A stretch of 64,000 nucleotides of DNA from an uncultured Nitrosospira sp. Its GTDB lineage: Bacteria; Nitrospirota; Nitrospiria; Nitrospirales; Nitrospiraceae. Numbering within the stretch: position 1 is the first letter of the stretch; every line of letters starts with the position of its first letter. The translations under genes and the position numbers were made by a program. Where the stretch lies: NCBI GenBank assembly GCA_900696515.1, contig CAADGK010000099.1, forward strand, positions 97,514-161,513. Reading direction: 5' to 3'. This document shows, piece by piece, positions 7,908 through 16,207 of the stretch. The notes beneath the pieces are model-generated. The model was not told where the DNA came from and did not search any database. It saw only the letters and a program-made list of their open reading frames with translations.

Positions 7908-10900
7908 TTGATCGTGGATAATCGCGTATCGGCATGGCTGGAGAATCTGGGGCTGGATCGCTACCAAGAAGTGTTTCTGCAGAATGCGATTACCTGGGAT
8001 GTCTTGTCCGATCTGAAGGACGATGACTTGACCTCGCTGGGCGTGTTGCTGGGTCATCGGAAAAAGATCCTGCGTGCCATCGCGCAATTGTCCCAAAGCG
8101 TTGAGAGAGATCATGCGGCTTCTTCAGCCGTTCCCGACGCAAGAGAAATCCCACCGTCCGCTTCCGGCCGTGATCAAGCAGAACGACGGCAATTGACGGT
8201 CATGTTTTGCGATCTTGTCGGTTCCACGGAACTGGCTCGCCGACTGGACCCTGAAGATCTTCAAGAGATTATCCGGGGCTTTTGGGACGCCTGTGGTCAA
8301 GCGATCGGTCGATTCAACGGCTACATCGCAAAATACATGGGGGACGGACTATTGGTATATTTCGGCTATCCGTATGCGCACGAACATGATGCGGAACGAG
8401 CGGTCCATGCCGGCCTGGCCATTATAGAGTTGGTGACGGCTGCTTCCGGAGAGGAGCCTTCGGTTCGGAGATCTGAAGTTGCGGTACGAATCGGAATAGC
8501 AACCGGGAGGGTGATTGTCGGCGAAATTATCGGGCAAGAAACAGCCAAAGAACGGTCCGTTTTCGGTGAAACTCCGAATCTGGCTTCACGACTTCAAGGG
8601 GTGGCCGCACCCAATCAGTTGGTTGTGGACTCAGCGACCAGGCGGCTCGTCGGCAATGAGTTCGAATTTGCGGATAACGGGACCGTATCGCTCAAGGGGT
8701 TCGACGCGCCGATACAGGTCTGGCGGATTGTGGGGGCGAGGATATCATCCAGTCGATTTGAGTCGTACCGATCCGCACGATTAGCCAGTTTTATCGGCAG
8801 GGAACATGAGTCGGCACTGTTCTTGGGACGTTGGCGTGAAGCAATCGGTGGAGATGGGCAGGTTGTGCTCCTGTGTGGAGAAGCCGGCATCGGCAAGTCA
8901 CGACTGTGCCGCAGCGTGCGAGACCGGCTGGTGGATGAGCCTCACCAGACGATCGAATTGCAATGTTCACCGTATCACATGAATACGGCCCTCTATCCCG
9001 TGATCCATTGCTTCCGGCAGGCAGCGGCGCTGACAGGTGAAGACGATCCCCATACACAACGAAAGAAACTTCACGCCTTTGTTCACAGCATCGGCATCGA
9101 CGACCAGACCACGGTGTCCTTGTTGGCAGAGCTCTTGTCCATTCCTGAGGATGTCCAGCATTCGCCCATCACGATGTCGTCGGATAAACGGAAGGACATG
9201 ACGCTCGACGCGCTCGTGCGGCAACTCCAGCGGTTGGCCGATCATCGTCCGACACTCCTTATTGTGGAAGATGCGCATTGGCTGGATCCGACCACGATAG
9301 ATCTTGTGACACGAATCATCGACCATATTCAGCGGATGCGCGTGTTGTTGCTGATCACCTTTCGACCAGATTTTAAGCCGGCATGGACTGAGTATGGCCA
9401 TGTCACAGGGTTAACCTTGAACCGTCTTCCACGCCGGCAAAGCGCCGAGCTTGTCGCATCGATGACCGGTGGAAGAACCCTTCCGCCGGAGGTTCAACAG
9501 GCCATCCTTGCGAAGACCGATGGGGTGCCTCTTTTTCTCGAAGAGTTGACAGAAAATCTCCTGGAATCCGGCCTACTCACGGAGGGGAACAGTACCTTCA
9601 GCCTGAAGGAACCATTGAAGGAGCTGTCCATTCCTGACAGCTTGCAAGCCTTGCTCATGGAGCGGATCGACCGGCTGGGATCAGCCAAGGAGATCGTCCA
9701 GATTGGATCTGCCATCGGACGGGAGTTTAGCTATGAACTGTTGCGGGAGACCGTCGATGTCACGGAGAGTGAGTTGAAGCAGGCGCTTCAGTTGCTCGGT
9801 GCATCAGGGCTCATCTTTCAGGAGGGTGAGATCCCGGCTGCCAAATTCATGTTCAAGCATGCGCTCATTCAAGATGCTGCCTATAGCACGTTGCCCAAAA
9901 AAGCACGCCGGGTGCTCCATGCCCGCATTGCGAAAACATTGGAGAGTCGGTTCGAGGAACGGGTCAAAACAGAACCTGAGTTGCTGGGGTATCACTATGA
10001 ACAGGCAGGATTGGCCGTCCCCGCTGTCGAGTATTGGCGCCTCGCCGCGCACAGAGATGTCGCACGGTCGGCTAATGTCGAAGCGCTGAACTATTTCAAT
10101 AGTGCCTTGGCGTTACTGAAAGAGTTGCCGGCAGGGCCTGAGCGCGATGGGTTGGAGTTGGACCTGCTCATTGAGCGAGGAGCCCCGCTCGTCACGGTGA
10201 AGGGATATGCATCGGCGGAGATTGAGCGGAATTATCTTCGGGCGCGAGAACTTTCTCAAGACGACGGCGATTCCGAGCAGTACTTTCTAGCGGTGTGGGG
10301 GTTGTGGGTGTTTCATTTGGTCGGAGGCTCGCTCGCAATAGCGTGCGACCTGGCTGAACATCTCCTGGCCATCGCGACGCGCAAGCAGCACCCGGATTTG
10401 CTCATTCGAGCCCACGAAAGCATCGGCTCAGCCTATACGCTCCTTGACCGGTTCGATGAAGCCAAAACCCATCTGCTCGCGGCCAAGTCCTTGTATAACC
10501 CCGAGAGACACCAGTCCAAGCCTCAACCCTATACCCAAGATCCCGGCATCACCGCCAGAATCATGTTGGCCCGAACGCTCTGGATATTGGGCGAGGTCGA
10601 TGAGGTCGAGGCGCTGGCCCAAGAGGCCATTCGCATGGCAAGGGAACTTGAACACCCCTTCACCCTGGCATTTGCATTGGCGACGGTCTCCTGGGTCTAT
10701 TCCACCATCCGCGATGCGGAGAAAACACTGGTTCTCTCTGCAGAAGCCATCGCCATTTCCACCAAATACTCGTTCGAAGTCACATTGGCGTGGTCGACTT
10801 CCCTGCACGGATGGGCTCTGGCTGAAAAAGGACGTGACGAAGGGCTGAATCAGTTAGTGAACGGTCTCTCCGCTGCACAAGCAGCCGGCGTCAGACTCAA

Positions 10901-11309
10901 CCACGCGTTCACGTTGGCGATGCTCGCAGAAGTTTACTTGCGGAAGAAACGCATCGATGAAGGATTGGCTGCACTGTCAGAGGCCCAGAATCTGGTTCGC
11001 GTTGAGGGAGAGCGTTGTTGGCAGGCGGAATTGCTTCGATTGGAAGGCGAGCTCCTGTTGGAACAATCCGAACCATCCGTTTCCGGTGCGGAGCAGTGCT
11101 TTGCCGAGGCTATGAAGGTTGCGCAAGAACAGCATGCAACGATGTTTGAGCTTCGAGCGGCCATAAGCATGGCGAGACTCTTGAAGAAACTGAACCGATC
11201 GGATGCCGCAAAGAGTGTGCTGCAAGCCGTTTGCTCGAAGATCACCGTACGCGCTTCCAATGCTGAGTTGCTCGAAGCGGAAGTCATCCTTTCGGAACTT
11301 GATGAATGA
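7908..11309 (+). CDS. SAM domain - class III nucleotide cyclase - AAA ATPase - TPR signalling protein
   Basis: The 1133-residue protein has four parts. A SAM domain spans about 5-65 (VSAWLENLGLDRYQEVF). A class III cyclase domain spans about 92-280, with both metal-binding aspartates in MFCDLVGST and KYMGDGLL. An ATPase module of the AAA_16/STAND type starts near 295, with Walker A GEAGIGKSRL at about 324 and Walker B LLIVEDAHWLD near 453. A long TPR-like helical region runs from about 690 to the end. Starts TTG 7908 and GTG 7914 are both possible. Such proteins are thought to couple ligand or partner binding to cAMP or cGMP synthesis. The stop overlaps the start region of the MBL-fold gene. 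Confidence 0.9.
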   Translation: MIVDNRVSAWLENLGLDRYQEVFLQNAITWDVLSDLKDDDLTSLGVLLGHRKKILRAIAQLSQSVERDHAASSAVPDAREIPPSASGRDQAERRQLTVMFCDLVGSTELARRLDPEDLQEIIRGFWDACGQAIGRFNGYIAKYMGDGLLVYFGYPYAHEHDAERAVHAGLAIIELVTAASGEEPSVRRSEVAVRIGIATGRVIVGEIIGQETAKERSVFGETPNLASRLQGVAAPNQLVVDSATRRLVGNEFEFADNGTVSLKGFDAPIQVWRIVGARISSSRFESYRSARLASFIGREHESALFLGRWREAIGGDGQVVLLCGEAGIGKSRLCRSVRDRLVDEPHQTIELQCSPYHMNTALYPVIHCFRQAAALTGEDDPHTQRKKLHAFVHSIGIDDQTTVSLLAELLSIPEDVQHSPITMSSDKRKDMTLDALVRQLQRLADHRPTLLIVEDAHWLDPTTIDLVTRIIDHIQRMRVLLLITFRPDFKPAWTEYGHVTGLTLNRLPRRQSAELVASMTGGRTLPPEVQQAILAKTDGVPLFLEELTENLLESGLLTEGNSTFSLKEPLKELSIPDSLQALLMERIDRLGSAKEIVQIGSAIGREFSYELLRETVDVTESELKQALQLLGASGLIFQEGEIPAAKFMFKHALIQDAAYSTLPKKARRVLHARIAKTLESRFEERVKTEPELLGYHYEQAGLAVPAVEYWRLAAHRDVARSANVEALNYFNSALALLKELPAGPERDGLELDLLIERGAPLVTVKGYASAEIERNYLRARELSQDDGDSEQYFLAVWGLWVFHLVGGSLAIACDLAEHLLAIATRKQHPDLLIRAHESIGSAYTLLDRFDEAKTHLLAAKSLYNPERHQSKPQPYTQDPGITARIMLARTLWILGEVDEVEALAQEAIRMARELEHPFTLAFALATVSWVYSTIRDAEKTLVLSAEAIAISTKYSFEVTLAWSTSLHGWALAEKGRDEGLNQLVNGLSAAQAAGVRLNHAFTLAMLAEVYLRKKRIDEGLAALSEAQNLVRVEGERCWQAELLRLEGELLLEQSEPSVSGAEQCFAEAMKVAQEQHATMFELRAAISMARLLKKLNRSDAAKSVLQAVCSKITVRASNAELLEAEVILSELDE

Positions 11310-11325
11310 GAAGGATGAAGAAGTC

Positions 11326-12081
11326 ATGCGCCTAACTATCCTTGGTTCCGGGACCAACGTTCATCCCGCGCGTGCCGCAGCTGGTTATCTCGTGCGCACT
11401 GATCAGCACCTTGTTCTGGATTTCGGCCCTCGCACCTTGATGAATCTGATCAAGACTGGCGTCAACCGGCACCAGATCACGCATCTCTTGTTCTCGCATT
11501 TCCACGCCGATCATTTTTCCGACTTCATTACCTTCTTTTTTGACGCAATCATCTATGCCAAATATGGAGGTGGTCATCGTCCAGGGATGACGTTGATCGG
11601 CCCCACAGGGACGATCCGTTTATTACGAGCGATCATGCGGAGTTTTCCCAGCTTTTCCCCGGCGCCATTCAAGGTTACATTCAAGGAAGTAACGAACAAA
11701 CCGTTCAGGATCGGGGACACTCGTATCGTTCCGAAACCCGTCGTCCATGTGCCGGATCTCTCTAGCGTTGGTTATCGAATCGAGTATCAAGGCAAGGCGG
11801 TCGTCTATTCAGGTGACACGCAGTACTGCGAGGCGATCGTTTCCTTATGCCGGGATGCGGATGTGGCCGTGCTTGATTGCTCCTTCCCCGCCAATCGCCC
11901 AGGCCTCGCGCACCTGCATGCGGGCCAATGCGGGCAGATCGCCAAGGAGGCTGCGGTGGGCCAACTCGTCCTCTCGCATTTCTACCCGATTGCCGATCGC
12001 TATGATGTCAAAGCTCAGGCTGCTGAGGAGTACCGCGGGAGAATCTGGAAGGGGAGGGATCTCTTAACAATCAAACTTTAG
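11326..12081 (+). CDS. MBL-fold hydrolase (RNase Z / class II phosphodiesterase-like)
   Basis: The 251-residue product has the metallo-beta-lactamase motif SHFHADHFSD, the bridging Asp in VVYSGDTQY and a late His in LVLSHFYP, which together form a two-zinc site. The N-terminal MRLTILGSGTNVHPARAAAG is typical of RNase Z-like members. ATG 11326 follows AAGGATGAAG; an alternative ATG at 11302 lies inside the end of the cyclase gene. The coupling to a nucleotide cyclase makes a cyclic-nucleotide phosphodiesterase role possible, because class II phosphodiesterases share this fold. That is inference; RNA or another phosphodiester is equally possible. Confidence 0.82.
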   Translation: MRLTILGSGTNVHPARAAAGYLVRTDQHLVLDFGPRTLMNLIKTGVNRHQITHLLFSHFHADHFSDFITFFFDAIIYAKYGGGHRPGMTLIGPTGTIRLLRAIMRSFPSFSPAPFKVTFKEVTNKPFRIGDTRIVPKPVVHVPDLSSVGYRIEYQGKAVVYSGDTQYCEAIVSLCRDADVAVLDCSFPANRPGLAHLHAGQCGQIAKEAAVGQLVLSHFYPIADRYDVKAQAAEEYRGRIWKGRDLLTIKL

Positions 12082-12204
12082 CGGGCAGCATATCCGGAAT
12101 CCTGACATGGGCATCATGGAGACTACGGATTGCACCGTCATTACCTCCACTCGGTCTCTCGGTGTTCTATCCCGCGCTTCACGAGATACGCTTCACCAGT
12201 TTCA

Positions 12205-12249
12205 AGATAGCGTGAGAACGCCGCTGGCGGCCTTTTTCAGCATCCTGCT
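12205..12249. repeat. Half copy of the 122-bp terminal-inverted-repeat element
   Basis: The 27-mer at 12223-12249, on the opposite strand, is identical to 14003-14029 (key words GCTGGCGG and CAGCATCCTGCT), and similarity continues weakly to about 12205. It sits between the convergent MBL-fold and SirB1-like genes. Only one end of the element is present, so it is a truncated copy or solo terminus. Confidence 0.65.
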
Positions 12250-13162
12250 AAAGGCCTTCTTCCCTGGGCGCCCCACCCAGAATTTCAATGAACTTGGTCA
12301 AGCGGGCTGTTTTGACGGAATCGCCAGATTTGGAATAGATGGCCAAGAGATTCTTGACCATGCGTGACAAGATCGCCCGAACCTGACTTTTTTCGAGATA
12401 TTTCTCTTCAAACCCGTACCCCGCTTCGGTGAGGAATCGAGCGCAGTTTTTTTCCGTCAGCAGGGCTCCGCCGTTGAAGCAGTCGATGAAAATTTTGTAC
12501 CGGTCGGACTCATATTTCACCAGGAAATGCCCCGGCATGCCGATGCCAAACAGCGGAAAGGCTAACCGCTGTCCGATGAGGAGATACACAACCGACAGAC
12601 TGATAGGGATACCGACCCGCCGGTCCATGACACAGTTGATATAGCTATTTTCGATCTCGTAATAGTTCTTGGTATTTCCTTTAAACCCTTGTTCGGTGAA
12701 CAGGTAGCGGTTGAGGGCATTCACCGCTTCTTCCCCGGAGGCCCGATGGCCGATGCGTGCGTGAACTTCGGCGGCCATTGTATCCAATTGATCACGATAG
12801 CGAGCCACATCCAGAGCCGGATAGGCGTAGCGCGCAATCAGAAACGCCCCGGCTTCAAGGCTCATGGCTTCATCCGAGAGGGAGGCCAGCTCCGTCAGTT
12901 CCTCCTCCAGCTTGCCTCCTCGAATTTCTTCCAGGATAGACGCAAGGCGGTCGGCCATTTCCGGCTGTTCAATTTCCGCTTCTTGGAGCAGGGGGACGGC
13001 GGAAGGACCGATATCAATCAGTTTTCCGCTGATGGTGCGGACGATCCGGTCGTCTTCGTCCGAGAGGAGGCGAATCAGGGCACGTATCTGACTTTCCGGG
13101 ATCATCATGTCACACTTGTGGTTGATTGCAAGCCTGCCGAGCAACACGTCCACCATCATCAT
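12248..13162 (-). CDS. SirB1/transglutaminase-like family protein
   Basis: The roughly 304-residue product matches the SirB1 family: a helical N-terminal part that resembles a HEAT repeat (ALIRLLSDEDDRIVRTISG), then a transglutaminase-like core. The core contains NSYINCVMDRRVGIPISLSV and GMPGHFLVKY, with candidate catalytic Cys, His and an Asp in FIDCFNGG. The cellular role is not established; relatives are often tied to protein turnover or are called UPF0162. The frame opens at TTG 13186; I use the ATG cluster at 13162, and ATG 13108 is also possible. It follows the ABC permease on the same strand. Confidence 0.78.
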   Translation of the reverse strand: MMMVDVLLGRLAINHKCDMMIPESQIRALIRLLSDEDDRIVRTISGKLIDIGPSAVPLLQEAEIEQPEMADRLASILEEIRGGKLEEELTELASLSDEAMSLEAGAFLIARYAYPALDVARYRDQLDTMAAEVHARIGHRASGEEAVNALNRYLFTEQGFKGNTKNYYEIENSYINCVMDRRVGIPISLSVVYLLIGQRLAFPLFGIGMPGHFLVKYESDRYKIFIDCFNGGALLTEKNCARFLTEAGYGFEEKYLEKSQVRAILSRMVKNLLAIYSKSGDSVKTARLTKFIEILGGAPREEGL

Positions 13163-13209
13163 CCGACGGATTGGAGTGTCAGTCAAGGGATCATGGCTGG
13201 TAGGTGGGG

Positions 13210-13989
13210 TTATCCCATGGCTCGCCGGAAGGCCTTGGCTCCGCCATACAGGCAGAGGGCATCGAAGACAAGCATGACCAGAATCACCATGCCGACGTGC
13301 GGCAAGGCTTCTGCCCAGCCCGACAAGATCAACGGACGTACTGCATCGATTGCCCAGGTCATGGGGTTGAATTGCGCAAGAAAGCTCATCCAGCCCGGCA
13401 TGGCGGTGAGCGGCACTAACGCGGAACTAAGAAAAATCATGGGCAAGGACAGAAACCCCAGAACGGAAAAGAAATCGCCGTGACTCTTCACCGAGAAGGC
13501 CATGGCCATGGAGATGGCCGTCAAGCCGACGCCGAACATCATGCCGATCAACAGAGTGGTCGCCACGCCCAGGATTCCGGTTGCCGGATGGACGCCGAAG
13601 AGGTACGACACTCCGAGAATGACGAGGACCTGCATGGATGTAATTGCCATCACGAAAATGAAACGGCTGAGAATGACGGAGGTGCGATGAATCGGCGTGG
13701 ACATCAACCGTTCAAGAAAGCCGTTTTCCTTATCGAACAGCAAATCCACCCCACCGGCCAAGCCGTTGTTCAGGACCGTCATAATGACGACCCCGGCAGC
13801 GAGGAAGCTGATGTAGTTGGGTGCCTGCATGACCTGTGTGTCCGCGGCCCGTTGAAAAAGATTGCCGAAGAAGATGAGCCAGAACAGCATCGGTTGAACC
13901 AGGGTGAACAGCATGCTGAATTTTTCCCGGCTGAGCCGACGGACCCATCGCATGGTCAATGCGCTGATTTCTTGCCAATAGTGCTCCAC
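13210..13989 (-). CDS. ABC-2 type transporter permease (DrrB-like)
   Basis: The 259-residue product has six predicted membrane helices and the ABC-2 layout of DrrB/YadH-type permeases, with the conserved SALVPLTAMPGWMSFLAQFN region before the last helix and WAIDAVRPL after it. The start is GTG with AGGAG 5 bases upstream. It forms an exporter with the ATPase encoded just upstream on the same strand. Between the two genes lies the 122-bp repeat element. The substrate is unknown; relatives export antibiotics, lipids or other hydrophobic compounds. Confidence 0.9.
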   Translation of the reverse strand: MEHYWQEISALTMRWVRRLSREKFSMLFTLVQPMLFWLIFFGNLFQRAADTQVMQAPNYISFLAAGVVIMTVLNNGLAGGVDLLFDKENGFLERLMSTPIHRTSVILSRFIFVMAITSMQVLVILGVSYLFGVHPATGILGVATTLLIGMMFGVGLTAISMAMAFSVKSHGDFFSVLGFLSLPMIFLSSALVPLTAMPGWMSFLAQFNPMTWAIDAVRPLILSGWAEALPHVGMVILVMLVFDALCLYGGAKAFRRAMG

Positions 13990-14004
13990 GTGACTCCTTA
14001 CTAG

Positions 14005-14126
14005 CAGGATGCTGAAAAAGGCCGCCAGCTACGTTCTCGCGTCGCTCAGAGGCTCAACGTACCGAAGCGTACGCCTCGCCCCTTCGCCCGCTGCGGCCTT
14101 GCCGGACAGCCTTTTTGAGCATCCTG
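14005..14126. repeat. 122-bp element with 18-bp terminal inverted repeats (MITE-like)
   Basis: CAGGATGCTGAAAAAGGC (14005-14022) and GCCTTTTTGAGCATCCTG (14109-14126) are inverted repeats matching at 17 of 18 positions. The interior has further partial palindromes (CGTACCGAAGCGTACG). A half copy occurs at 12205-12249. I recall similar sequences scattered in Nitrospira genomes. There is no coding capacity. It lies between two co-oriented ABC genes, so it becomes part of their mRNA as a long hairpin. Confidence 0.7.
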
Positions 14127-14202
14127 ACGTTATGTTAGCGTTCAAACCGTACAGAACAGTTCAGTCATCTTGTTTGCATTAAATTTTTCCCGCAACCTGC
14201 TA

Positions 14203-15174
14203 TCACGCCGACTCGGTCTCGGGGATCGACTCGGTAATGGCCCGGCCTGTATGGGCGATGAACACATCGTCCAAGCGTGGGCGGTTGTATTGAATGAATT
14301 CGATGCTGCAGCCCAATCGATTGGCGGCTTCAAGAATCGCGGGCAGTGCCTTCTCGGGCGACTCCACCCTGATGTCCAAGCCCTTGGTCGTCGTCCGGAC
14401 GGACTTGATCGCCGGGCGGCCTTTCAACTCAGTTTCAAGCGAAGGGATCCGATCCAGTTCCTTGAGGGTCAGGGACACGATGTCCCCTCCCAGCGCGATC
14501 TTGAGTTCGACCGGAGACCCGAGCGTTTTGATCTTGCCGCCGTCGATAATCGCGAGCCGATCACACAGTTGATCGGCTTCATCCAGATAGTTCGTCGTCA
14601 TGACAACCGTCATGCCGCGGGCTTTGAGCATCCGGACATATTCCCAAATGCGGAGACGGCTCTGGACGTCGAGGCCTAAGGTCGGTTCGTCGAGAAACAA
14701 AATCTTTGGATTAGGCAACAGGCCACAGGCAATGTCGAGCTTGCGCTTCATGCCGCCGGAATAGGTTTTGGCCGGTCTGTCGGCGTGGTCTTCCAAGTCC
14801 ACTAACTTCAAGAGTTCGTTGATCCGTTTGGTGGCCTCGTCCGTTGTCAAATGATAGAGCGCACCCAGGAGCTGCAGGTGTTCACGCCCGGTCAGAAACC
14901 GATCGATCGCCCGTTCCTGCGGGACATATCCGATAAGGGTCCGGACCGTGTCCGCATCGCGCACAGTGTCGTGTCCCATGATGGTGGCCGTTCCCGAAGT
15001 GGGGTGCAACAGCGTGATCAGGGTGCGCAGAGTCGTGCTCTTGCCCGCGCCGTTCGGTCCCAGCAAGCCGAAAATCTCTCCGGCGTAGACCGAGAACGAG
15101 AGGTCATCGACAGCTTTATGGCTGTCATAAGTTTTACAGAGATGGTTGACGTTGATAGCGATCGTACGATCCAT
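14203..15174 (-). CDS. ABC transporter ATPase (DrrA-like)
   Basis: The 323-residue product contains Walker A (GPNGAGKSTT), signature YSGGMKRKLDIA, Walker B ILFLDEPTLGLD and the switch region VVMTTNYLDEADQLCDR. The C-terminal extension after about residue 235 is the DUF4162-type tail of the daunorubicin-resistance subfamily. ATG 15174 overlaps the TAA of the preceding 54-codon chimera (TAATG), implying coupling; a TTG at 15183 is also open. It pairs with the DrrB-like permease. Its first codons are repeated at the start of the chimera. Confidence 0.92.
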   Translation of the reverse strand: MDRTIAINVNHLCKTYDSHKAVDDLSFSVYAGEIFGLLGPNGAGKSTTLRTLITLLHPTSGTATIMGHDTVRDADTVRTLIGYVPQERAIDRFLTGREHLQLLGALYHLTTDEATKRINELLKLVDLEDHADRPAKTYSGGMKRKLDIACGLLPNPKILFLDEPTLGLDVQSRLRIWEYVRMLKARGMTVVMTTNYLDEADQLCDRLAIIDGGKIKTLGSPVELKIALGGDIVSLTLKELDRIPSLETELKGRPAIKSVRTTTKGLDIRVESPEKALPAILEAANRLGCSIEFIQYNRPRLDDVFIAHTGRAITESIPETESA

Positions 15175-15485
15175 TAGTCCCAACCTTTTATGCCTTGATG
15201 TTCGTGCAACATGAATTGAACGAGATCGTTCAAGCGATGAGAGCGCCGGTGCAGCCCCTCGGCCTCCAGCAGGAATTGTTTTTCCAGCGAGGGTGAGGCC
15301 AAATAGACTTTACAGAGATGGTTGACGTTGAGAGCCATCGTGCGATCCCTTTAGTCCCAACCCGTTAGCCCTTGATGTTCGTGCAACATGAATTGAACGA
15401 GATCGTTCAATCGACGAGCACGCTGGTGCAGCCCTTCGGCTTCCAGCAGGAATTGTTTTTCCAACGGTGTACAGTCCAAGTAGGT
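15132..15485. repeat. About 177-bp imperfect tandem duplication
   Basis: Segments 15132-15308 and 15309-15485 are tandem copies offset by 176-177 bases. Each holds the first dozen codons of the ABC ATPase and the last 43 or so codons of the LON-domain gene (minus strand). The copies have diverged mostly at synonymous positions, with a 1-base indel after the shared TAG (15175-15177 versus 15352-15354). The duplication created the chimeric ORF listed separately. Confidence 0.85.
15174..15338 (-). CDS. 54-residue chimera: ABC-ATPase start fused to LON-domain tail
   Basis: Reading from ATG 15338, the ORF begins MALNVNHLCKVY, like the ATPase start (MDRTIAINVNHLCKTY). It then continues in frame into LASPSLEKQFLLEAEGLH and ends QGIKGWD, like the last 42 residues of the LON-domain protein (ending QGLTGWD). 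It arose at the joint of the 177-bp tandem duplication. Its stop overlaps the ATPase ATG (TAATG), and it starts 12 bases after the LON-domain stop, so it is well placed to be translated. Whether the peptide has a function or only relays ribosomes is unknown. Confidence 0.5.
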   Translation of the reverse strand: MALNVNHLCKVYLASPSLEKQFLLEAEGLHRRSHRLNDLVQFMLHEHQGIKGWD

Positions 15486-16040
15486 TGAGAGGGTATTCAC
15501 CAAGACTTCATCACTCACTTCTTCGCGAAAGAATCCTTGCCACGCCGCACTATCTTCTCGCTGTTGCAGGTATCGTCCGAGCACGTCGATCAGCGCCTTC
15601 CGCACATCCTTGGTCAAGCCTTCTTCGGTGCGCATGGGCGTCACCCGGATCGTGGCTTCGCGATAGGGCTTGTCGAAGTGCTCTTTGGTCAGCTCGCACC
15701 GTTCGAGTCCTTGCAGCAAGATGTTGGAGCGGCCATCCGGTAAGGGTTGTACGCTGACGATTCTTCCGATACAGAGGGCAGAAAAGATGGCCGGATTTCC
15801 GTAGTAGTCCGGTTCCCATCCTTCCTTCAGGAGCGCCATGGCGATACATTGTCCACCTACCGTGACATCGGCTACCATTTGGCGATACCGAGGCTCAAAA
15901 ATGTGGAGCGGGAGATAGGTTTTCGGGAAGAAGACCACATTCGGTAGCGGAAATACGGGAAGCCGGTCGGGAATCGGAAACGGTTCAATCGTTTTGGACG
16001 AACTTCGGCCCGACGGCCCTCGCTCATGATCAGTCTGCAT
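15351..16040 (-). CDS. LON N-terminal (substrate-binding) domain protein
   Basis: The 229-residue product consists of a stand-alone Lon N-terminal domain (PUA-like) with the hallmark LPVFPLPNVVFFPKTYLPLH near residues 28-47 and IFEPRYRQMV right after. It has no AAA or protease part, as in COG2802 proteins. Such proteins may bind unfolded or specific substrates; the role is not established. It starts the minus-strand unit leading to the ABC exporter and the SirB1-like protein. Its final 43 codons are duplicated downstream. Confidence 0.88.
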   Translation of the reverse strand: MQTDHERGPSGRSSSKTIEPFPIPDRLPVFPLPNVVFFPKTYLPLHIFEPRYRQMVADVTVGGQCIAMALLKEGWEPDYYGNPAIFSALCIGRIVSVQPLPDGRSNILLQGLERCELTKEHFDKPYREATIRVTPMRTEEGLTKDVRKALIDVLGRYLQQREDSAAWQGFFREEVSDEVLVNTLSTYLDCTPLEKQFLLEAEGLHQRARRLNDLVQFMLHEHQGLTGWD

Positions 16041-16207
16041 GGGCCACGATAGCTGACGCTTGTGAAAATTGTCAACGCTGGCTCTTGGCTATGGATGCAG
16101 AATGAAATGCGAAACACCGCTCTCAGACTGCCGATTGGTTCACAGGAGAGGCGCGTGGTATAAACCAGGCGGCTGGGGTGCTCTCATCACAGGGGAGGCT
16201 TGTCATT

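Noticed and set aside
12689-13483. A 264-codon plus-strand frame
   Set aside because: It runs antisense to the SirB1-like and ABC permease genes, both of which have clear family motifs.
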